DNA of 64,000 bases from a virus. Location: positions 62,001 to 126,000 of the IMG/VR virus record IMGVR_UViG_3300025010_000028, one strand, 5' to 3'. Below, piece after piece: positions 35,601 to 45,495 of the stretch. Within the stretch, counting starts at the first letter, position 1; each line of letters starts with the position of its first letter. The notes beneath the pieces were generated by a model that saw nothing but the letters and a program-made list of their open reading frames with translations, was not told the DNA's origin and did not search any database. The translations under genes were made by a program, and so were the position numbers.

Positions 35601-38600
35601 AATCCTATTAATGATTTAGTTATAGATGAGGCTATTCTCATTTTTTCATCAACTGATTCATTTCTAACTCTAAATATTCTAGATGCTTCATATGCACCTG
35701 TAGCTAAATCCCATGTTATTATTACTGGAGCTGCAAATACAATGGCACCTGTTCTTAAAAAAGCTTTTGATAATTTACCCATATGATTAATTATAGTTTT
35801 ATAATTAAATACTTTAGTAACAACCCCTATTATTTTACTAGCTATTTTTGATGCAGATGAACCCAATTTTTCTCTAACAAATGCATTATTAAAGAATTTC
35901 TCAAAAGTATTTTTAATAGCTTGAATAATTTTATTAGAATCATTGACAGTAACTTCTCTAACAATTCTACCAGTATCATCAATAACTCTAAAAGAAGCAT
36001 CAATTACTCCAGTTCTACCTGATGAAAAGAATTTATTTTTTAAATCTGAGCTATACTTACTAATATTTTTTACGATACTAGAATTTACAAACTTATCTTT
36101 ACCTTTACTTAAAGACTCTAAAATTTTTGGTCCATTTCTTCTAATTAAAATACCAGAACCTTTAATATAACTTTCTCTACCTTGAGCATTTATAATTTTT
36201 TTAGTTGCTACTCCATTTTCATCCACATCATTTCGACTAGTATCATTTTTTTCTATTAAACCTAAAGCCTTATCAACAATTCCAGAATTGGAACCACCAA
36301 AAGGAAAATTATTTTTAACCCATTGAATAATATCTTTCAAAAAAGGTAATGCTAATAATAATGCTGTTGTTAAAGCACCTTTAACCCCAAATATTGATAA
36401 CCAGCTGTCATAATGACCTTTAGATGTATCAGCAATGTTTTGTAGTAATGAGGTTTGTCTTATTTCATTATTTCTAGTAAATTCTTTCTCATTTCTTAAA
36501 GTATTTTGAGCTATTAAAAACCCTGATGTTTTCCTAGAAACTTGTAATTGATTTTGATATAATTCTTTTTGTCTATCTTTTTCAGCTTGTTTATTATTTT
36601 CTTCTTCATCATTTTGTGTATCAAATATATCAAGTGCATTTATTAAAGATGATGTTAAATAATTACCATTATTCCCTATATTATTTAAACCTGGAATATT
36701 TGATGAACTAATTCTACGTTGATTTTGATTTGTATTCATATTAAAATAAACTGGAACAGGTTTATCTAAACCAACAATTCTAACTGAAGTAATTCCATCT
36801 ACTCTAACTGGTATAACTATATTATCTGAATTATTAAATAAATTATTTCTATTACTTTTTGGACTTTGTGTAAAATCAGAGCTGGTATCTCCAATTTTCT
36901 TAACCACATCAATAATACCACCTGTAATATACATTTCCGATCTATTAACACCTACAGCTCTACCAAGCATATCCGCTGCAAATCTAAGTGGTGAAGTTGC
37001 TATACTAAATAAAGATTTAGTAACACTTGTTAATAAACTACCAACATTTTTAATTATACCAAATCCAAAATCCATAATCATTTTACTGGAAGTTAATAAG
37101 AAGTCTCCTACAACTGGAACTATATTCATTATACTTTTAGTAAAAGCAGATAAAGTTGAGCCAATAACCTCACCAATACTAAAAGCAACTTGACCTATTC
37201 CTTTACCAACACCTATCATTGCTTCGCTAACCATTCCCATTGCACCTGAGAATAATTTAGCTACACCTTTAAGAGTTTCTCCAATAGCAGGTACTACCAT
37301 TTTTAATGATTCAGCAAATATTTTTGTAGTTTGAGCAAATAAATTTAATAATTGTCCTGGTAATTTAACTATAGTAAGAAACGTTTCTTTACCAATTGAT
37401 AATATTTCAGAACCTATATTATACATAGTTGAAAATATTTGTTTAGGTATAGTAACTAATATTGTTTTACTAAAATCAAATATTTTTTTACCAACAGAAG
37501 TAATTTTATCAGTTACAAATTGAATAGATCCCATAACTTTCTCTTTAATAGTGTCTATAGGTTTATATAGCATTCTTCTTACTTTACCAAAGAATCCAAC
37601 TCTATCTCTATTTGAACTTCCACTTAAATCTTCGTCACTTATACCCTGTTGAGACTGAATTAATTTTCTTATTTTATAAACATTACCACCGACACCATCT
37701 AATTGACCATTAACTTCTTTAGCAATAGTTCTTACATCACCTGCTATTTGTATTATTAATTCATCTTTTGATTTAATTCTACGTGTAGATGTTTTTTTAG
37801 TAGGTTGTTGACTTTGACTAATAGTTGGTTGTATTATAGATGTGTCTTGAGTTTGTTGTTGATTAATAATGGGTTGATTTATAGATGAAGTTGTTGTTGA
37901 TTTTTTACCCCTTCTTCTACTACCATTTCTGTTATTTATAACATTAGTAACATCATCAACAATTGTTGTATCACCTTGTTGAACTGAACCAGGTAATATT
38001 ATTACACTTTGGTCATTTACAGGTTTAGGATTAGGTCTACCTCTTCTCCTTCTGCCAGTTCTACTATTTATATTATAAGTAGTATCATTAATTGGATTTG
38101 AGGTCATTTGTTCAACTCTTCGTTCTTCTGGAGATAAATATTGTTCTCTAACAACTTTTCCATCAGGACTAAAATTATCATAATTATTATTAATACCGGC
38201 TCTTTTTCTATCTTTCCACGCACTCCACATTTTTCTTATATCTTCTCTTTTAGCACCAAATTCAACATTAGCTTCATCTTCTCTTCTTTGTCTATCAATT
38301 TCCAATTGTCTAGCATATGGAGCACCTTGACTACTATTTCTAGCGTTATCTCTAGCTTGTCTATTAAAATAAATGTCTTTAAATTTCTTTAATCCACCAA
38401 AGAAACCTATTTTTTCCCCACGTTGTCTTCTACCTTTAAAATCAAGTAGATCGTTCCAACCTTCTTCAACATAAGCATCTAAACCAGCTTGCATATGTTT
38501 TTTTGTCAAACCTCTTGATAGCCCCTCCATTCCTTTAAATGGAGCGGATACAATACTACCAACTATTCTACCAATACCACCTAATATTTTTGACATGAAA

Positions 38601-41600
38601 CCTCTTAATGGTTTCATAACCTTATCTTCCATAAATTTACCAAAAGGCATACCTACATGTTTTTCAAATACATCACCGATAAAAATTTTAAAACTAGTCC
38701 AACCTTCTACAAAATTATCTTTTAAACTTCTTATCATTAATTTTATTTCATGTTTAATTGGATCAATTGCATTAAGAAATGGATTAGCTATACTTCTTGT
38801 AAACCATTCTTTAACATTTAGATTTATTTCTTGTAATTTTATTTTAATAGGTTGAACTACTTCTAAATTAGTCCAATTAATAACTTTACCTAATAAACCA
38901 CCTTTTCTCAATTGAGTTTCATCATCAAATTCACCAAACAACATTTTCTTCCATTTCTCAGATGATAAAGCTATACCGGCAGCAGCTCCTAATAAAGCTC
39001 CACCTAATGGTCCACCAGGTAATAAAGCGGCACCTAATAAACCAAATTTGCTTGTAATTAACCCTATACTAGCTCCACCTAATATACCAGCACTAACATT
39101 ACCAAACATTTTTTTAGCTTTAGTTTTATCAACTTTACCAAATATTTTTTGAGCTATACCTCCAAGTCTATTTCCGTCTGCTTGTAAATCACCAAACATA
39201 AATTTCTTAAATTTTTCTGAACTAGCTAACATTGATATACTCGCACCAAATAATGCACCACCAATAGGACCACCGGGTAAAAAGAATGATGGTAAAAATC
39301 CAAATCCTAATATAGATTTAAGAGCTCCTAAACTTGCACCACCAATAATACCTACCTTATTCTTTTTAAAGAACTCTTGAGTTTTCTTGTTAATAAAACC
39401 ACCAATATGATTATTATTAATATCTTTAGGACCAAATAACCAATCTTTAAATCTATCCGATTGTGATAGAAAACCAACTGTGGTACCAACAATAGCTCCA
39501 CCAATAGGACCACCGGGTAAAAATAATGAACCTAATAAACCTAACTTACCACCCATTAACAACCCACTACCGGCTCCGAGAATGCCAAAAGACAATGCTT
39601 TAGGTAATCTTTCTTTAAACTTTTTAAATAAGTCTCCAACTATCAAATAGTTTTTATTATCTTTTCCACCAATTTTTCGTGGACCAAAAATAGCATCTGA
39701 AAAATTTTGAAAACCATCTTTTATACTATTAACAGCTGATGAAAGAACTCCTGTTTCTTGTATATTACCATCTTGTGATCTTCTACCAAATAAATAAGAT
39801 TTTATAGTATCTTTAAAACCACCAAACATTGACTTTAATTCACCAAATACACTTTTATTATTACTAGGAAAAGAAACACCAGATCTATTTATATAAGCTC
39901 TACCAGTAAAATAATATTTAGCACCATCAAAAATATCTAAAAGATTATTTGCTGTGTCTGAAAATATCCCACCTTTTCTTTTACCAGTAGAATCCTTTAA
40001 CCCAAATAAAAAATCTGTTAATTTACCAAAATTAGATTTAATCCCTTTAAAAAAATCAGAATCTTTTAATTTAGTTATAAACCCATTAGGACCAAATAAA
40101 GATTCTCTAATAGGTGTAAATATTTTATCTTTAAACCATTCAGACATTGTTTGAAACTTACTTTGCATCAATGCCCATGTTCTACTAAGAAAAGATGTGG
40201 TACCACCACCTTCTTCATCACCAAAAATTATTTTAAACATACTATCATCTATTTTTTTAAATACAGTATTAAGTAATTTAGCTGGAGTATTAAAAATATC
40301 TCTTACTTTTTCTCTTAATAAATTATATTTAGTTTGCATATCACCAGATATAAAACTACTTAACCAACCACTTTGTTGTCGTCTATCTCGTTCAGAATCA
40401 CTTCTTCTTTGTTCATCAAATATTCTAATTTGGTCTCTCATTTCTTCAGGAGAAATATCTGAATCTGATAATCTATTTAAAATTCTTCTTCCTTGTTGTC
40501 TATTTATTCTTTCCAACTCAGGTGTAATTTCAGTATCTTGTTGTTTTTTTACTTTAAATTTTCTATCTCTTTCTCTTCTTTCAGTTTCCATCCTCCTTAA
40601 TTGTCTCTCATGATAGTTAAAATTAGGTTGGGTTATTGTTCCATCCGGATTAATTAATTGAGTTATTGGAAAGACTTTAATACCCTTTAATAGAATTTCT
40701 TTAATATCACGTAAATAATCTAAATCAATTTTATTGAATTGATCTGTTTTGGATAAAACACCAAAACCTTTCTTTACTTCAAATTGACCTCGATTATATT
40801 TATTTCTTTTAATATGGTCATCAAAATTTAATTGATTATTAACTAAAGCAGCATTATATCTTAGTGGATTTGTTTCAGCTTCATTAAATATTTTTTCTTT
40901 ATTTTTTCTAGCGTTTAATACATCAGTACCAAACATTTTTTGTATATCACCTTTATCAAGTGATAATACTAACTGTCTGAAGAAATTATTCATTTCTTCA
41001 CTACCAAAATCATGAACATCTTTTAATTCATTTATATTAACACCATTTCTATCTTTAGTTCTTACTGGATTTATTAATTTATTTAAACCTGGTAACTTTA
41101 AGAAAAAAGTCTCTAGGTCTTTATTAAATTTTTTTCTTTCCTCATCATTTTGAATATTAAAAGCATTAGCTTTATCTTTTATTTCACTTATAACATCTGA
41201 AAAACTACTTAGAATACTTCTATTCATAGTGCTTTGAAAATCTTTTTGCATAGAATCCATAGATTTAAAAACACCATTATCATAATCAAAAGCAACTTCT
41301 TCTTTACCATTTAATGCAGCTAATATTTTTCTTAAATATCCTGGTATAACTTCTGTAATAGATTTCTTTGTATATCCATCAAAAGGAACTGCACCCTTTT
41401 CATATTGAGATAAATCAACAGATGATTTTTGTTTTACATTTATACCAAAAACCTGACCTAAAAAATTAAGTATAGGGTTTTGAGAACCAATCATTCTATT
41501 AGCTTTCATTAATAAAGCTGGAAAGAAATTCTCAAAACTTTTATTCATACTAGTTAAAGTTTGTTTTAACATAGAAGGAATAAATGCAGATACTATTTTA

Positions 41601-42565
41601 GTGGATAGAAAACTTATAGGTGAAGCAGCTAAAAATTTTAATTGATCTTTATCTGATAACATATATTTTAGTTGAGACAATATCATATCTTGATCTACAG
41701 CTGCACCAAATTGTCTTTTAATTAAATTAGCATAACCGGATATATTTAGTCCACCTTTAGATAAAAAGACTGAATCCATGGGATCGACTTTTTCTTTAAC
41801 AATCTTTTCTTCTGAAACCCCTTTTTTCATTTCACTATGAATATTATTAAATAGATTTAAACTTTCTTCATAGTATTTAAAAGTAGTGCTTATATATCTA
41901 GTCATTGATTCACTTTGGAAGTTAACAAGTAGACTTAGATTATCATTTATAGCACTTAAACCTCTATTTAAATCTTCTCCAAGTTTTCTATTTATCATCA
42001 TATGATTAGTAGCTAAGGATATAGATATTTTATCACTAGCTTGAGTTGTATTATATAAAGCTTCGGTTTGTCTTTCTACTGCTTTAACCATAGGATTATT
42101 TTTATTTATATTGGAAGAAACTACAACTCTATTAACAGTAGGTGAACTACTAGAATCAGACATTGTTTCTGATGATACTTTATAATCATCATTATCAATA
42201 TTTAAATCATCACCAAATTCAAAATCAATATCATCATTAAATATTTCTTCCTGTCTACCTTTATTATAAATTTTACCCGATTTAATATCTTTTAAAGCAT
42301 TTTTTATTGCTGTTTGACCTATATTAATATATTCATTCTTTACTATCTGATCTGATAATTTTTTACTTAAAGATTTACTTTGTCTTAAATCATTATAAAA
42401 GTTTTTAAATGTTTCTGTGTTACTTTTAATAAAATCTATTGGGGCTGGAATCATTTCTTCAATTAATTCAGTTGTAGTATAACCTAAAGATTTTCCAACA
42501 TTTTTAAACCAACTTAAAGCTGTAGGTGATTTAGTCTTAATCTTAGTTCTATTTTTTATTGCCAT
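32693..42565 (-). CDS. Giant tape-measure protein with C39 peptidase and lysozyme-like domains
   Basis: 3,290 aa. The long alternating helical and hydrophobic architecture is that of a tail tape measure. Three glycine-rich repeats of about 81 residues lie near 990-1210, each with an (F/L)LPGGP(I/L)GGA core and (S)(D/E)(K/R)(F/W)K..(L/M)FG end. Near 2645-2815 is a C39-like papain-fold peptidase (Cys in ARGCGPTS, His in GGHFVVAVG, Asp in INDPRGS). Near 2915-3065 is a phage-tail lysozyme domain (SESSGDYT, SVGILQW). The enzymatic tip would open the cell wall during ejection. By the usual 0.15 nm per residue, the tail could approach 490 nm. Confidence 0.9.
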   Translation of the reverse strand: MAIKNRTKIKTKSPTALSWFKNVGKSLGYTTTELIEEMIPAPIDFIKSNTETFKNFYNDLRQSKSLSKKLSDQIVKNEYINIGQTAIKNALKDIKSGKIYNKGRQEEIFNDDIDFEFGDDLNIDNDDYKVSSETMSDSSSSPTVNRVVVSSNINKNNPMVKAVERQTEALYNTTQASDKISISLATNHMMINRKLGEDLNRGLSAINDNLSLLVNFQSESMTRYISTTFKYYEESLNLFNNIHSEMKKGVSEEKIVKEKVDPMDSVFLSKGGLNISGYANLIKRQFGAAVDQDMILSQLKYMLSDKDQLKFLAASPISFLSTKIVSAFIPSMLKQTLTSMNKSFENFFPALLMKANRMIGSQNPILNFLGQVFGINVKQKSSVDLSQYEKGAVPFDGYTKKSITEVIPGYLRKILAALNGKEEVAFDYDNGVFKSMDSMQKDFQSTMNRSILSSFSDVISEIKDKANAFNIQNDEERKKFNKDLETFFLKLPGLNKLINPVRTKDRNGVNINELKDVHDFGSEEMNNFFRQLVLSLDKGDIQKMFGTDVLNARKNKEKIFNEAETNPLRYNAALVNNQLNFDDHIKRNKYNRGQFEVKKGFGVLSKTDQFNKIDLDYLRDIKEILLKGIKVFPITQLINPDGTITQPNFNYHERQLRRMETERRERDRKFKVKKQQDTEITPELERINRQQGRRILNRLSDSDISPEEMRDQIRIFDEQRRSDSERDRRQQSGWLSSFISGDMQTKYNLLREKVRDIFNTPAKLLNTVFKKIDDSMFKIIFGDEEGGGTTSFLSRTWALMQSKFQTMSEWFKDKIFTPIRESLFGPNGFITKLKDSDFFKGIKSNFGKLTDFLFGLKDSTGKRKGGIFSDTANNLLDIFDGAKYYFTGRAYINRSGVSFPSNNKSVFGELKSMFGGFKDTIKSYLFGRRSQDGNIQETGVLSSAVNSIKDGFQNFSDAIFGPRKIGGKDNKNYLIVGDLFKKFKERLPKALSFGILGAGSGLLMGGKLGLLGSLFLPGGPIGGAIVGTTVGFLSQSDRFKDWLFGPKDINNNHIGGFINKKTQEFFKKNKVGIIGGASLGALKSILGFGFLPSFFLPGGPIGGALFGASISMLASSEKFKKFMFGDLQADGNRLGGIAQKIFGKVDKTKAKKMFGNVSAGILGGASIGLITSKFGLLGAALLPGGPLGGALLGAAAGIALSSEKWKKMLFGEFDDETQLRKGGLLGKVINWTNLEVVQPIKIKLQEINLNVKEWFTRSIANPFLNAIDPIKHEIKLMIRSLKDNFVEGWTSFKIFIGDVFEKHVGMPFGKFMEDKVMKPLRGFMSKILGGIGRIVGSIVSAPFKGMEGLSRGLTKKHMQAGLDAYVEEGWNDLLDFKGRRQRGEKIGFFGGLKKFKDIYFNRQARDNARNSSQGAPYARQLEIDRQRREDEANVEFGAKREDIRKMWSAWKDRKRAGINNNYDNFSPDGKVVREQYLSPEERRVEQMTSNPINDTTYNINSRTGRRRRGRPNPKPVNDQSVIILPGSVQQGDTTIVDDVTNVINNRNGSRRRGKKSTTTSSINQPIINQQQTQDTSIIQPTISQSQQPTKKTSTRRIKSKDELIIQIAGDVRTIAKEVNGQLDGVGGNVYKIRKLIQSQQGISDEDLSGSSNRDRVGFFGKVRRMLYKPIDTIKEKVMGSIQFVTDKITSVGKKIFDFSKTILVTIPKQIFSTMYNIGSEILSIGKETFLTIVKLPGQLLNLFAQTTKIFAESLKMVVPAIGETLKGVAKLFSGAMGMVSEAMIGVGKGIGQVAFSIGEVIGSTLSAFTKSIMNIVPVVGDFLLTSSKMIMDFGFGIIKNVGSLLTSVTKSLFSIATSPLRFAADMLGRAVGVNRSEMYITGGIIDVVKKIGDTSSDFTQSPKSNRNNLFNNSDNIVIPVRVDGITSVRIVGLDKPVPVYFNMNTNQNQRRISSSNIPGLNNIGNNGNYLTSSLINALDIFDTQNDEEENNKQAEKDRQKELYQNQLQVSRKTSGFLIAQNTLRNEKEFTRNNEIRQTSLLQNIADTSKGHYDSWLSIFGVKGALTTALLLALPFLKDIIQWVKNNFPFGGSNSGIVDKALGLIEKNDTSRNDVDENGVATKKIINAQGRESYIKGSGILIRRNGPKILESLSKGKDKFVNSSIVKNISKYSSDLKNKFFSSGRTGVIDASFRVIDDTGRIVREVTVNDSNKIIQAIKNTFEKFFNNAFVREKLGSSASKIASKIIGVVTKVFNYKTIINHMGKLSKAFLRTGAIVFAAPVIITWDLATGAYEASRIFRVRNESVDEKMRIASSITKSLIGFFPVIDIISEIFNEQTGMSLKQYVATTIYSTLASSEELNKLELNKKVFEDDKNKYNEENGTELSLNAYNDRQNKTFFQKFISNPLSKTKDFLSKNWDDSKKQWNVGKNFALRTGHNIGTSLSKNWDSFKGGFSRGFNMMGNDISGAFFNTNERLKTIKNSLSKNWEDLQENSNKQWVNMKGFVSKSLTDTNNTLGKLFGYKDEEGNDVSFTEGFNIGFKGIIKGIRDSWKEIADGAKFYWDNTKAFTEKKWKELTEKLPKAFESLDNWLGELLGFKDKDGNNLSLSDYANNKISGIKKYFSKDGYNGSSSFFSGRGGNGNGGFGEEPNKLNNFKYYSQYDDRWGNSTYDLSSGHSVHPTISARGCGPTSMAMVVSQLTGKQYEPPQMAKLAQEGGYSTNDGTTWGYFDRVARDFSLNKETINPSNMLNYINKGMPVILSGKRDTYSLNESPFTPGGHFVVAVGRDDKGNVLINDPRGSKFSKPYDFNKITKEARQGWAFSYNGGVLPPNIVSSTNSNIISEQKQLSVMDLFTKMSEAFTIYNENVMLGTNKKLSWDDIEGTSNDFNVSISTSESSSLSNFIPKNLQEVILKKTLELSIGSESSGDYTSSNNDTNASTGRRISPSVGILQWRGNNAKSLMQRMYEQLPGNSEANYFANQVDWGNQNPWNDSQRARLKKFLGDNMSISQKVQNEMALSHIRDTNLAPVYKYGVDTNKIKDPRTIAFLADFANTGPALIKPFLEKYNPNNGGMSEFEHFLNEFKNKSYWGNKGIYANRINNTYSKLSGWKPEFGGNGDFCLSCNSKSLPGGFGEDNSIILNNKVNLERFTGGLGDLTTSISNKYKGEAIKYNRNIFESVNSGMGDYISTSSNTQSSNISMDEIVNVLKEIAINTNTTSKGISEIAAKEMTVTVNNNPTTSDTDRVNNINVNSQQHKNTFVSPFFQSLNEGNGVGNNKEQRDYTTAKKIARGR

Positions 42566-42642
42566 CTTATTTTACAACTCCTCTCATTAAAATTGATTGT
42601 TTAAATTAATGTTTTTTAATAAAGAAAAAATGATAATGTAAA

Positions 42643-42681
42643 AATAAAATCAATAGAGAATTATTCTCTATTGATTTTATT
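42643..42681 (-). terminator. Intrinsic terminator
   Basis: AATAAAATCAATAGAGAA and its complement, with T-rich flanks, after the Cys-rich gene. Confidence 0.8.
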
Positions 42682-42685
42682 ATAT

Positions 42686-42940
42686 TTATTTTTTTAGTAT
42701 TTTTTCTAATAAATTCTTATTTATCCATTCACATATCTTTTTTAATACATTTTTAACTTTAAAAAAGATGTTGAATTGTTTTATAGGTAATGATGTAAAA
42801 TATCTACAATCTTCTGCTTTTTTTACATTACATATAGAATTCTGACATGTGGTTAATTGGCATGTCACATGGCCTTCTTTACCACGAAGATTATTACATA
42901 TTGTACATACACATTTTGCACAATTATGTTCACTTATCAT
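42686..42940 (-). CDS. Cysteine-rich small protein (84 aa)
   Basis: Nine Cys lie in the first 46 residues: CAKCVCTICNN, then CQLTTCQNSIC and DCRYF. This suggests one or two zinc-binding knuckles, followed by a basic amphipathic tail. It is 18 nt downstream of the RNA polymerase beta gene and probably co-transcribed, so a transcription-related role is possible. No family recognised. Confidence 0.6.
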   Translation of the reverse strand: MISEHNCAKCVCTICNNLRGKEGHVTCQLTTCQNSICNVKKAEDCRYFTSLPIKQFNIFFKVKNVLKKICEWINKNLLEKILKK

Positions 42941-42958
42941 ATTTTTAACATTCCTTTA

Positions 42959-43903
42959 TTATTCTTCATAGACGTCTTTTAATTTCCTTTTTAATTCTAT
43001 TAATACCTTATTACCAAACATTGACAATATAACAGATGGAGTCATTCTATTCATTACTGCTCCTGGGGCAACTACTGAAGATACTTCTTCATCCGGTCTA
43101 AATAAAGAATATGGCTCATATCCCTCAGGTATAACTTCACCGGAAATAGATTTTAATGCAGTAAAGAAACATATTTTATCTCCAACACCAACTGTATCTT
43201 TATATTTAATATAAAATATTATTAAAACCCCTGAATTAACAGTATGACCTTTAACTTTACCATCTTTACTTTCAATCTTACCAACAGGTTCATTTACCAT
43301 TATACCACATTTATAAACAGAGTCACTTTTATCATATTTATTAAGAACTTTTTTCTTCCTATTAATTCTGTCATAATAATCGTTAACAATCTTTTTTAAT
43401 GTAGGAGATAATTCTTCAATATCTACAGTTGAATATACTTTAATATCTTCAATTACACCTGAGTGTTTAGTTTTAATAGGTGTCTTACCCATTGCTTTAA
43501 TCTCTTCTTTTAACTCGTCTCCAACATTTGAAAGAAATTTATTTAATGAATCATCTTTAAATGAAATTTCAAATCTAATTAGCTCATCCCCAACACTAAC
43601 ATTTTGACCTATTTCAACTATATAGTCAACATTAGCATTTTTACCTAAAGTAACTGGTTTTTCCATAACAATATATGTTGCCATATCTTCACTTAATTTT
43701 TTACTAACAAACGTAGAATCTTCATATGTTGAATAAGAGGACATACAGGCTATTTTCTGCAATGAACCAATATTAAATCTATTACCATATAATTTATTAT
43801 TACTAAAAAAATTACTATCATAAGCCAATATATCTTTTTTCTTTATTTTTTGCCCTAATTTCAAATCACATGATAACTTATTTGATAAAAAGAAACCTCC
43901 GGC
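42959..43903 (-). CDS. rpoB-like: RNA polymerase beta subunit, exon 3
   Basis: 314 codons. The first bases restore the frame AGGFFLSNKLS after exon 2's KNG. Beta signatures: RFNIGSLQKIACMSSYSTYED (bacterial beta has vA.m.w.GyneED), IKTKHSGVIEDIKVYS, VGVGDKICFF and APGAVMNRMTPSVIL (the 'P.gv.sRMn.gq' clamp segment). The bacterial GRHGNKG active-site loop after GDK is not conserved, as in divergent phage polymerases. A reading frame starting at TTG 43864 is not a real start. Confidence 0.85.
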   Translation of the reverse strand, partial: AGGFFLSNKLSCDLKLGQKIKKKDILAYDSNFFSNNKLYGNRFNIGSLQKIACMSSYSTYEDSTFVSKKLSEDMATYIVMEKPVTLGKNANVDYIVEIGQNVSVGDELIRFEISFKDDSLNKFLSNVGDELKEEIKAMGKTPIKTKHSGVIEDIKVYSTVDIEELSPTLKKIVNDYYDRINRKKKVLNKYDKSDSVYKCGIMVNEPVGKIESKDGKVKGHTVNSGVLIIFYIKYKDTVGVGDKICFFTALKSISGEVIPEGYEPYSLFRPDEEVSSVVAPGAVMNRMTPSVILSMFGNKVLIELKRKLKDVYEE

Positions 43904-45025
43904 CGTAAAAATTCACATAGGTCGTTAATCTATGCAGTTCTCTTATGAACTTCCCTATATTTCTATAGGATACTAGACTATATCTTCATCTCATAAAGAT
44001 ACTTCCTATTTCGATTTAAGGGACTTTCACCCACCTACTTAGGCCCTACTCCTGTTGCTTATTTCAAAGCTAAAGGATAGTCGTTGAACTTTAATCAATA
44101 TACGCATTTCCATCTTTTATATTACGATATATGTCTCTATTATTAGAATTATTTCTAATTAATAAAATTCTACATATATCATTAAACGAATAATTTCTTA
44201 ATATTAATTCTTTCATTTCATTTATTTTTTTATAAGATTTTAATTTTCTTTTACCATTCGAACTATAAGAATCATTCCAAAAATAATTTTTACTAATATG
44301 TGCCCATGATATCCTTTTTCTTATTCTATATAAAGAAGCTCGTATATTTTTATTATCGTTTAATTTTAATTCTTTTATTATTTCAGAATAAGAATATTCG
44401 TGTTGAAGCATTTGACATATTTTATGAATTTCTTTATTACTGAAAATAGAATTATGACATTCTTCACCTTTATGAATTAAACCATTTTCTTTTGCGTGTT
44501 TATTATTAGCTGCATTACTAACCCACTTTAGATTATTAACATTATTATTAATTTTATCTTTTTTACTTTTTACATTTTTATGATTTACAGTATTATTAAT
44601 TTCACTTTTTTGAAATTTTAAAAAAGTATTTGCTACTAAAACATGTATTCTGTATTTTTTAATTCTTTTTTCTACTGTTTTTAACATAACTTGAACATAA
44701 CCTTTTTTATCAATATGACCTTTTAATATTTTACCATTTTCTTTATTAATAATATTACCATAAAAACTTATTTGATATATAGATAATATTATATCATAAT
44801 TTAAATCAACCCAAAACTCTTTATTACCACAAAAGACATATAACATATTTTTTCCTCCTTTCTTTTAATAGTTTTATCATAGTTAACGTATATTAATTAT
44901 TAGCTGCGGATCACCCAATCCTAAAACATTATTACTAATAATTTAGTAGTTTTAGGCTCTAAGAGCTTCCCCGACAATTAAAGAAGATTCACTTATATGT
45001 CACCATATAAATGGGCATTTAGTTT
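43904..45025 (-). ncRNA. Group I intron 2 (1,122 bp) in RNA polymerase beta gene
   Basis: On the minus strand it has AATTGTCGGGGAAGCTC near the 5' end, GATCCGCAGC (P4-P6), TTCAACGACTATCC and GAAGATATAGTCT (the two P7 strands), and a terminal G at 43904. Splicing AATGGT to GCCGGA gives KNG-AGGFFLSNK, in frame. P1 is imperfect (exon AAUGGU with intron GCCCAUU needs a bulge). It carries the HNH endonuclease gene. Confidence 0.85.
44091..44846 (-). CDS. Intron-encoded HNH homing endonuclease
   Basis: 251 aa with AAAGGAGG before the ATG. The N-terminal NUMOD4-like part (GKILKGHIDKKGYVQVMLK) leads to RIHVLVANTFL and a compact HNH core (NTVNHKNVKSKKDKINNNV then NNLKWVS and NNKHA). Two helix-turn-helix-like C-terminal repeats (EIHKICQMLQ..YSYSEIIKEL; EMKELILRNYSFNDICRIL) probably bind DNA. 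It would cut intronless alleles to spread intron 2. The stop lies right before the P7 strand. Confidence 0.9.
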   Translation of the reverse strand: MLYVFCGNKEFWVDLNYDIILSIYQISFYGNIINKENGKILKGHIDKKGYVQVMLKTVEKRIKKYRIHVLVANTFLKFQKSEINNTVNHKNVKSKKDKINNNVNNLKWVSNAANNKHAKENGLIHKGEECHNSIFSNKEIHKICQMLQHEYSYSEIIKELKLNDNKNIRASLYRIRKRISWAHISKNYFWNDSYSSNGKRKLKSYKKINEMKELILRNYSFNDICRILLIRNNSNNRDIYRNIKDGNAYID

Positions 45026-45277
45026 ACCATTTTTTACTACTCTTGGACTTGTATCAATTGCTTTCGTTTCACCATTTTTATATTTAATAATAACTAAACC
45101 AGTTTCTTTATTTATTTCAACGACTTCACCATCATCTTTAGCTACAACTGTAAAGTCGTCTGACAAATGATAATGAATAACTTGTTCAACTCCATTGGAT
45201 AATAAAACTGGTGATTGTTTTATTACTGGAACTATATGTTTTGATTGTTTTACACTCATCGCTGTTCTTATGCTATC
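45026..45277 (-). CDS. rpoB-like: RNA polymerase beta subunit, exon 2
   Basis: 84 codons, exactly in frame with both neighbours. It encodes DSIRTAMSVKQSKHIVPVIK, the beta segment that in bacterial RpoB reads 'Gs.MqrqavP', then GVEQVIHYHLSDDFTVVAKDD, matching 'tG.E......s...v.A...G.V'. The exon ends at KNG. The piece alone (with an ATG at 45259) looks like a gene but is only an exon. Confidence 0.85.
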
Positions 45278-45452
45278 CAGAAACCACCTATGATTTCCAT
45301 AAGTGACAGACTATATCATCATCTTCACCATTACGTGTTTAGATGCTCTCCGTTTGGGGTTTCCCCTACTCTACTCACTTCTGTTTATTAAATAATAAAC
45401 ATGCTTTCGATAGTCTTTGAACCTTTCTCATAGTATAATTTTATTTTTCATT

Positions 45453-45463
45453 TATATATTATT
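45453..45463 (+). promoter_or_regulatory. TATATATTATT motif for antisense intron gene
   Basis: It lies 32 nt before the ATG at 45496, inside intron 1, on the strand opposite to the polymerase gene. Confidence 0.5.
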
Positions 45464-45495
45464 TATATAATATAAAAAAGAAAGGAATGATTTTT

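Noticed and set aside
38141-40613. Several plus-strand frames opposite the tape-measure gene
   Set aside because: Mirror frames of a long AT-rich gene, without ribosome-binding sites or domain signals.
44993-45025. Last codons (KLNAHLYGDI) of the exon 2 reading frame
   Set aside because: Intronic read-through after the splice site at 45026.
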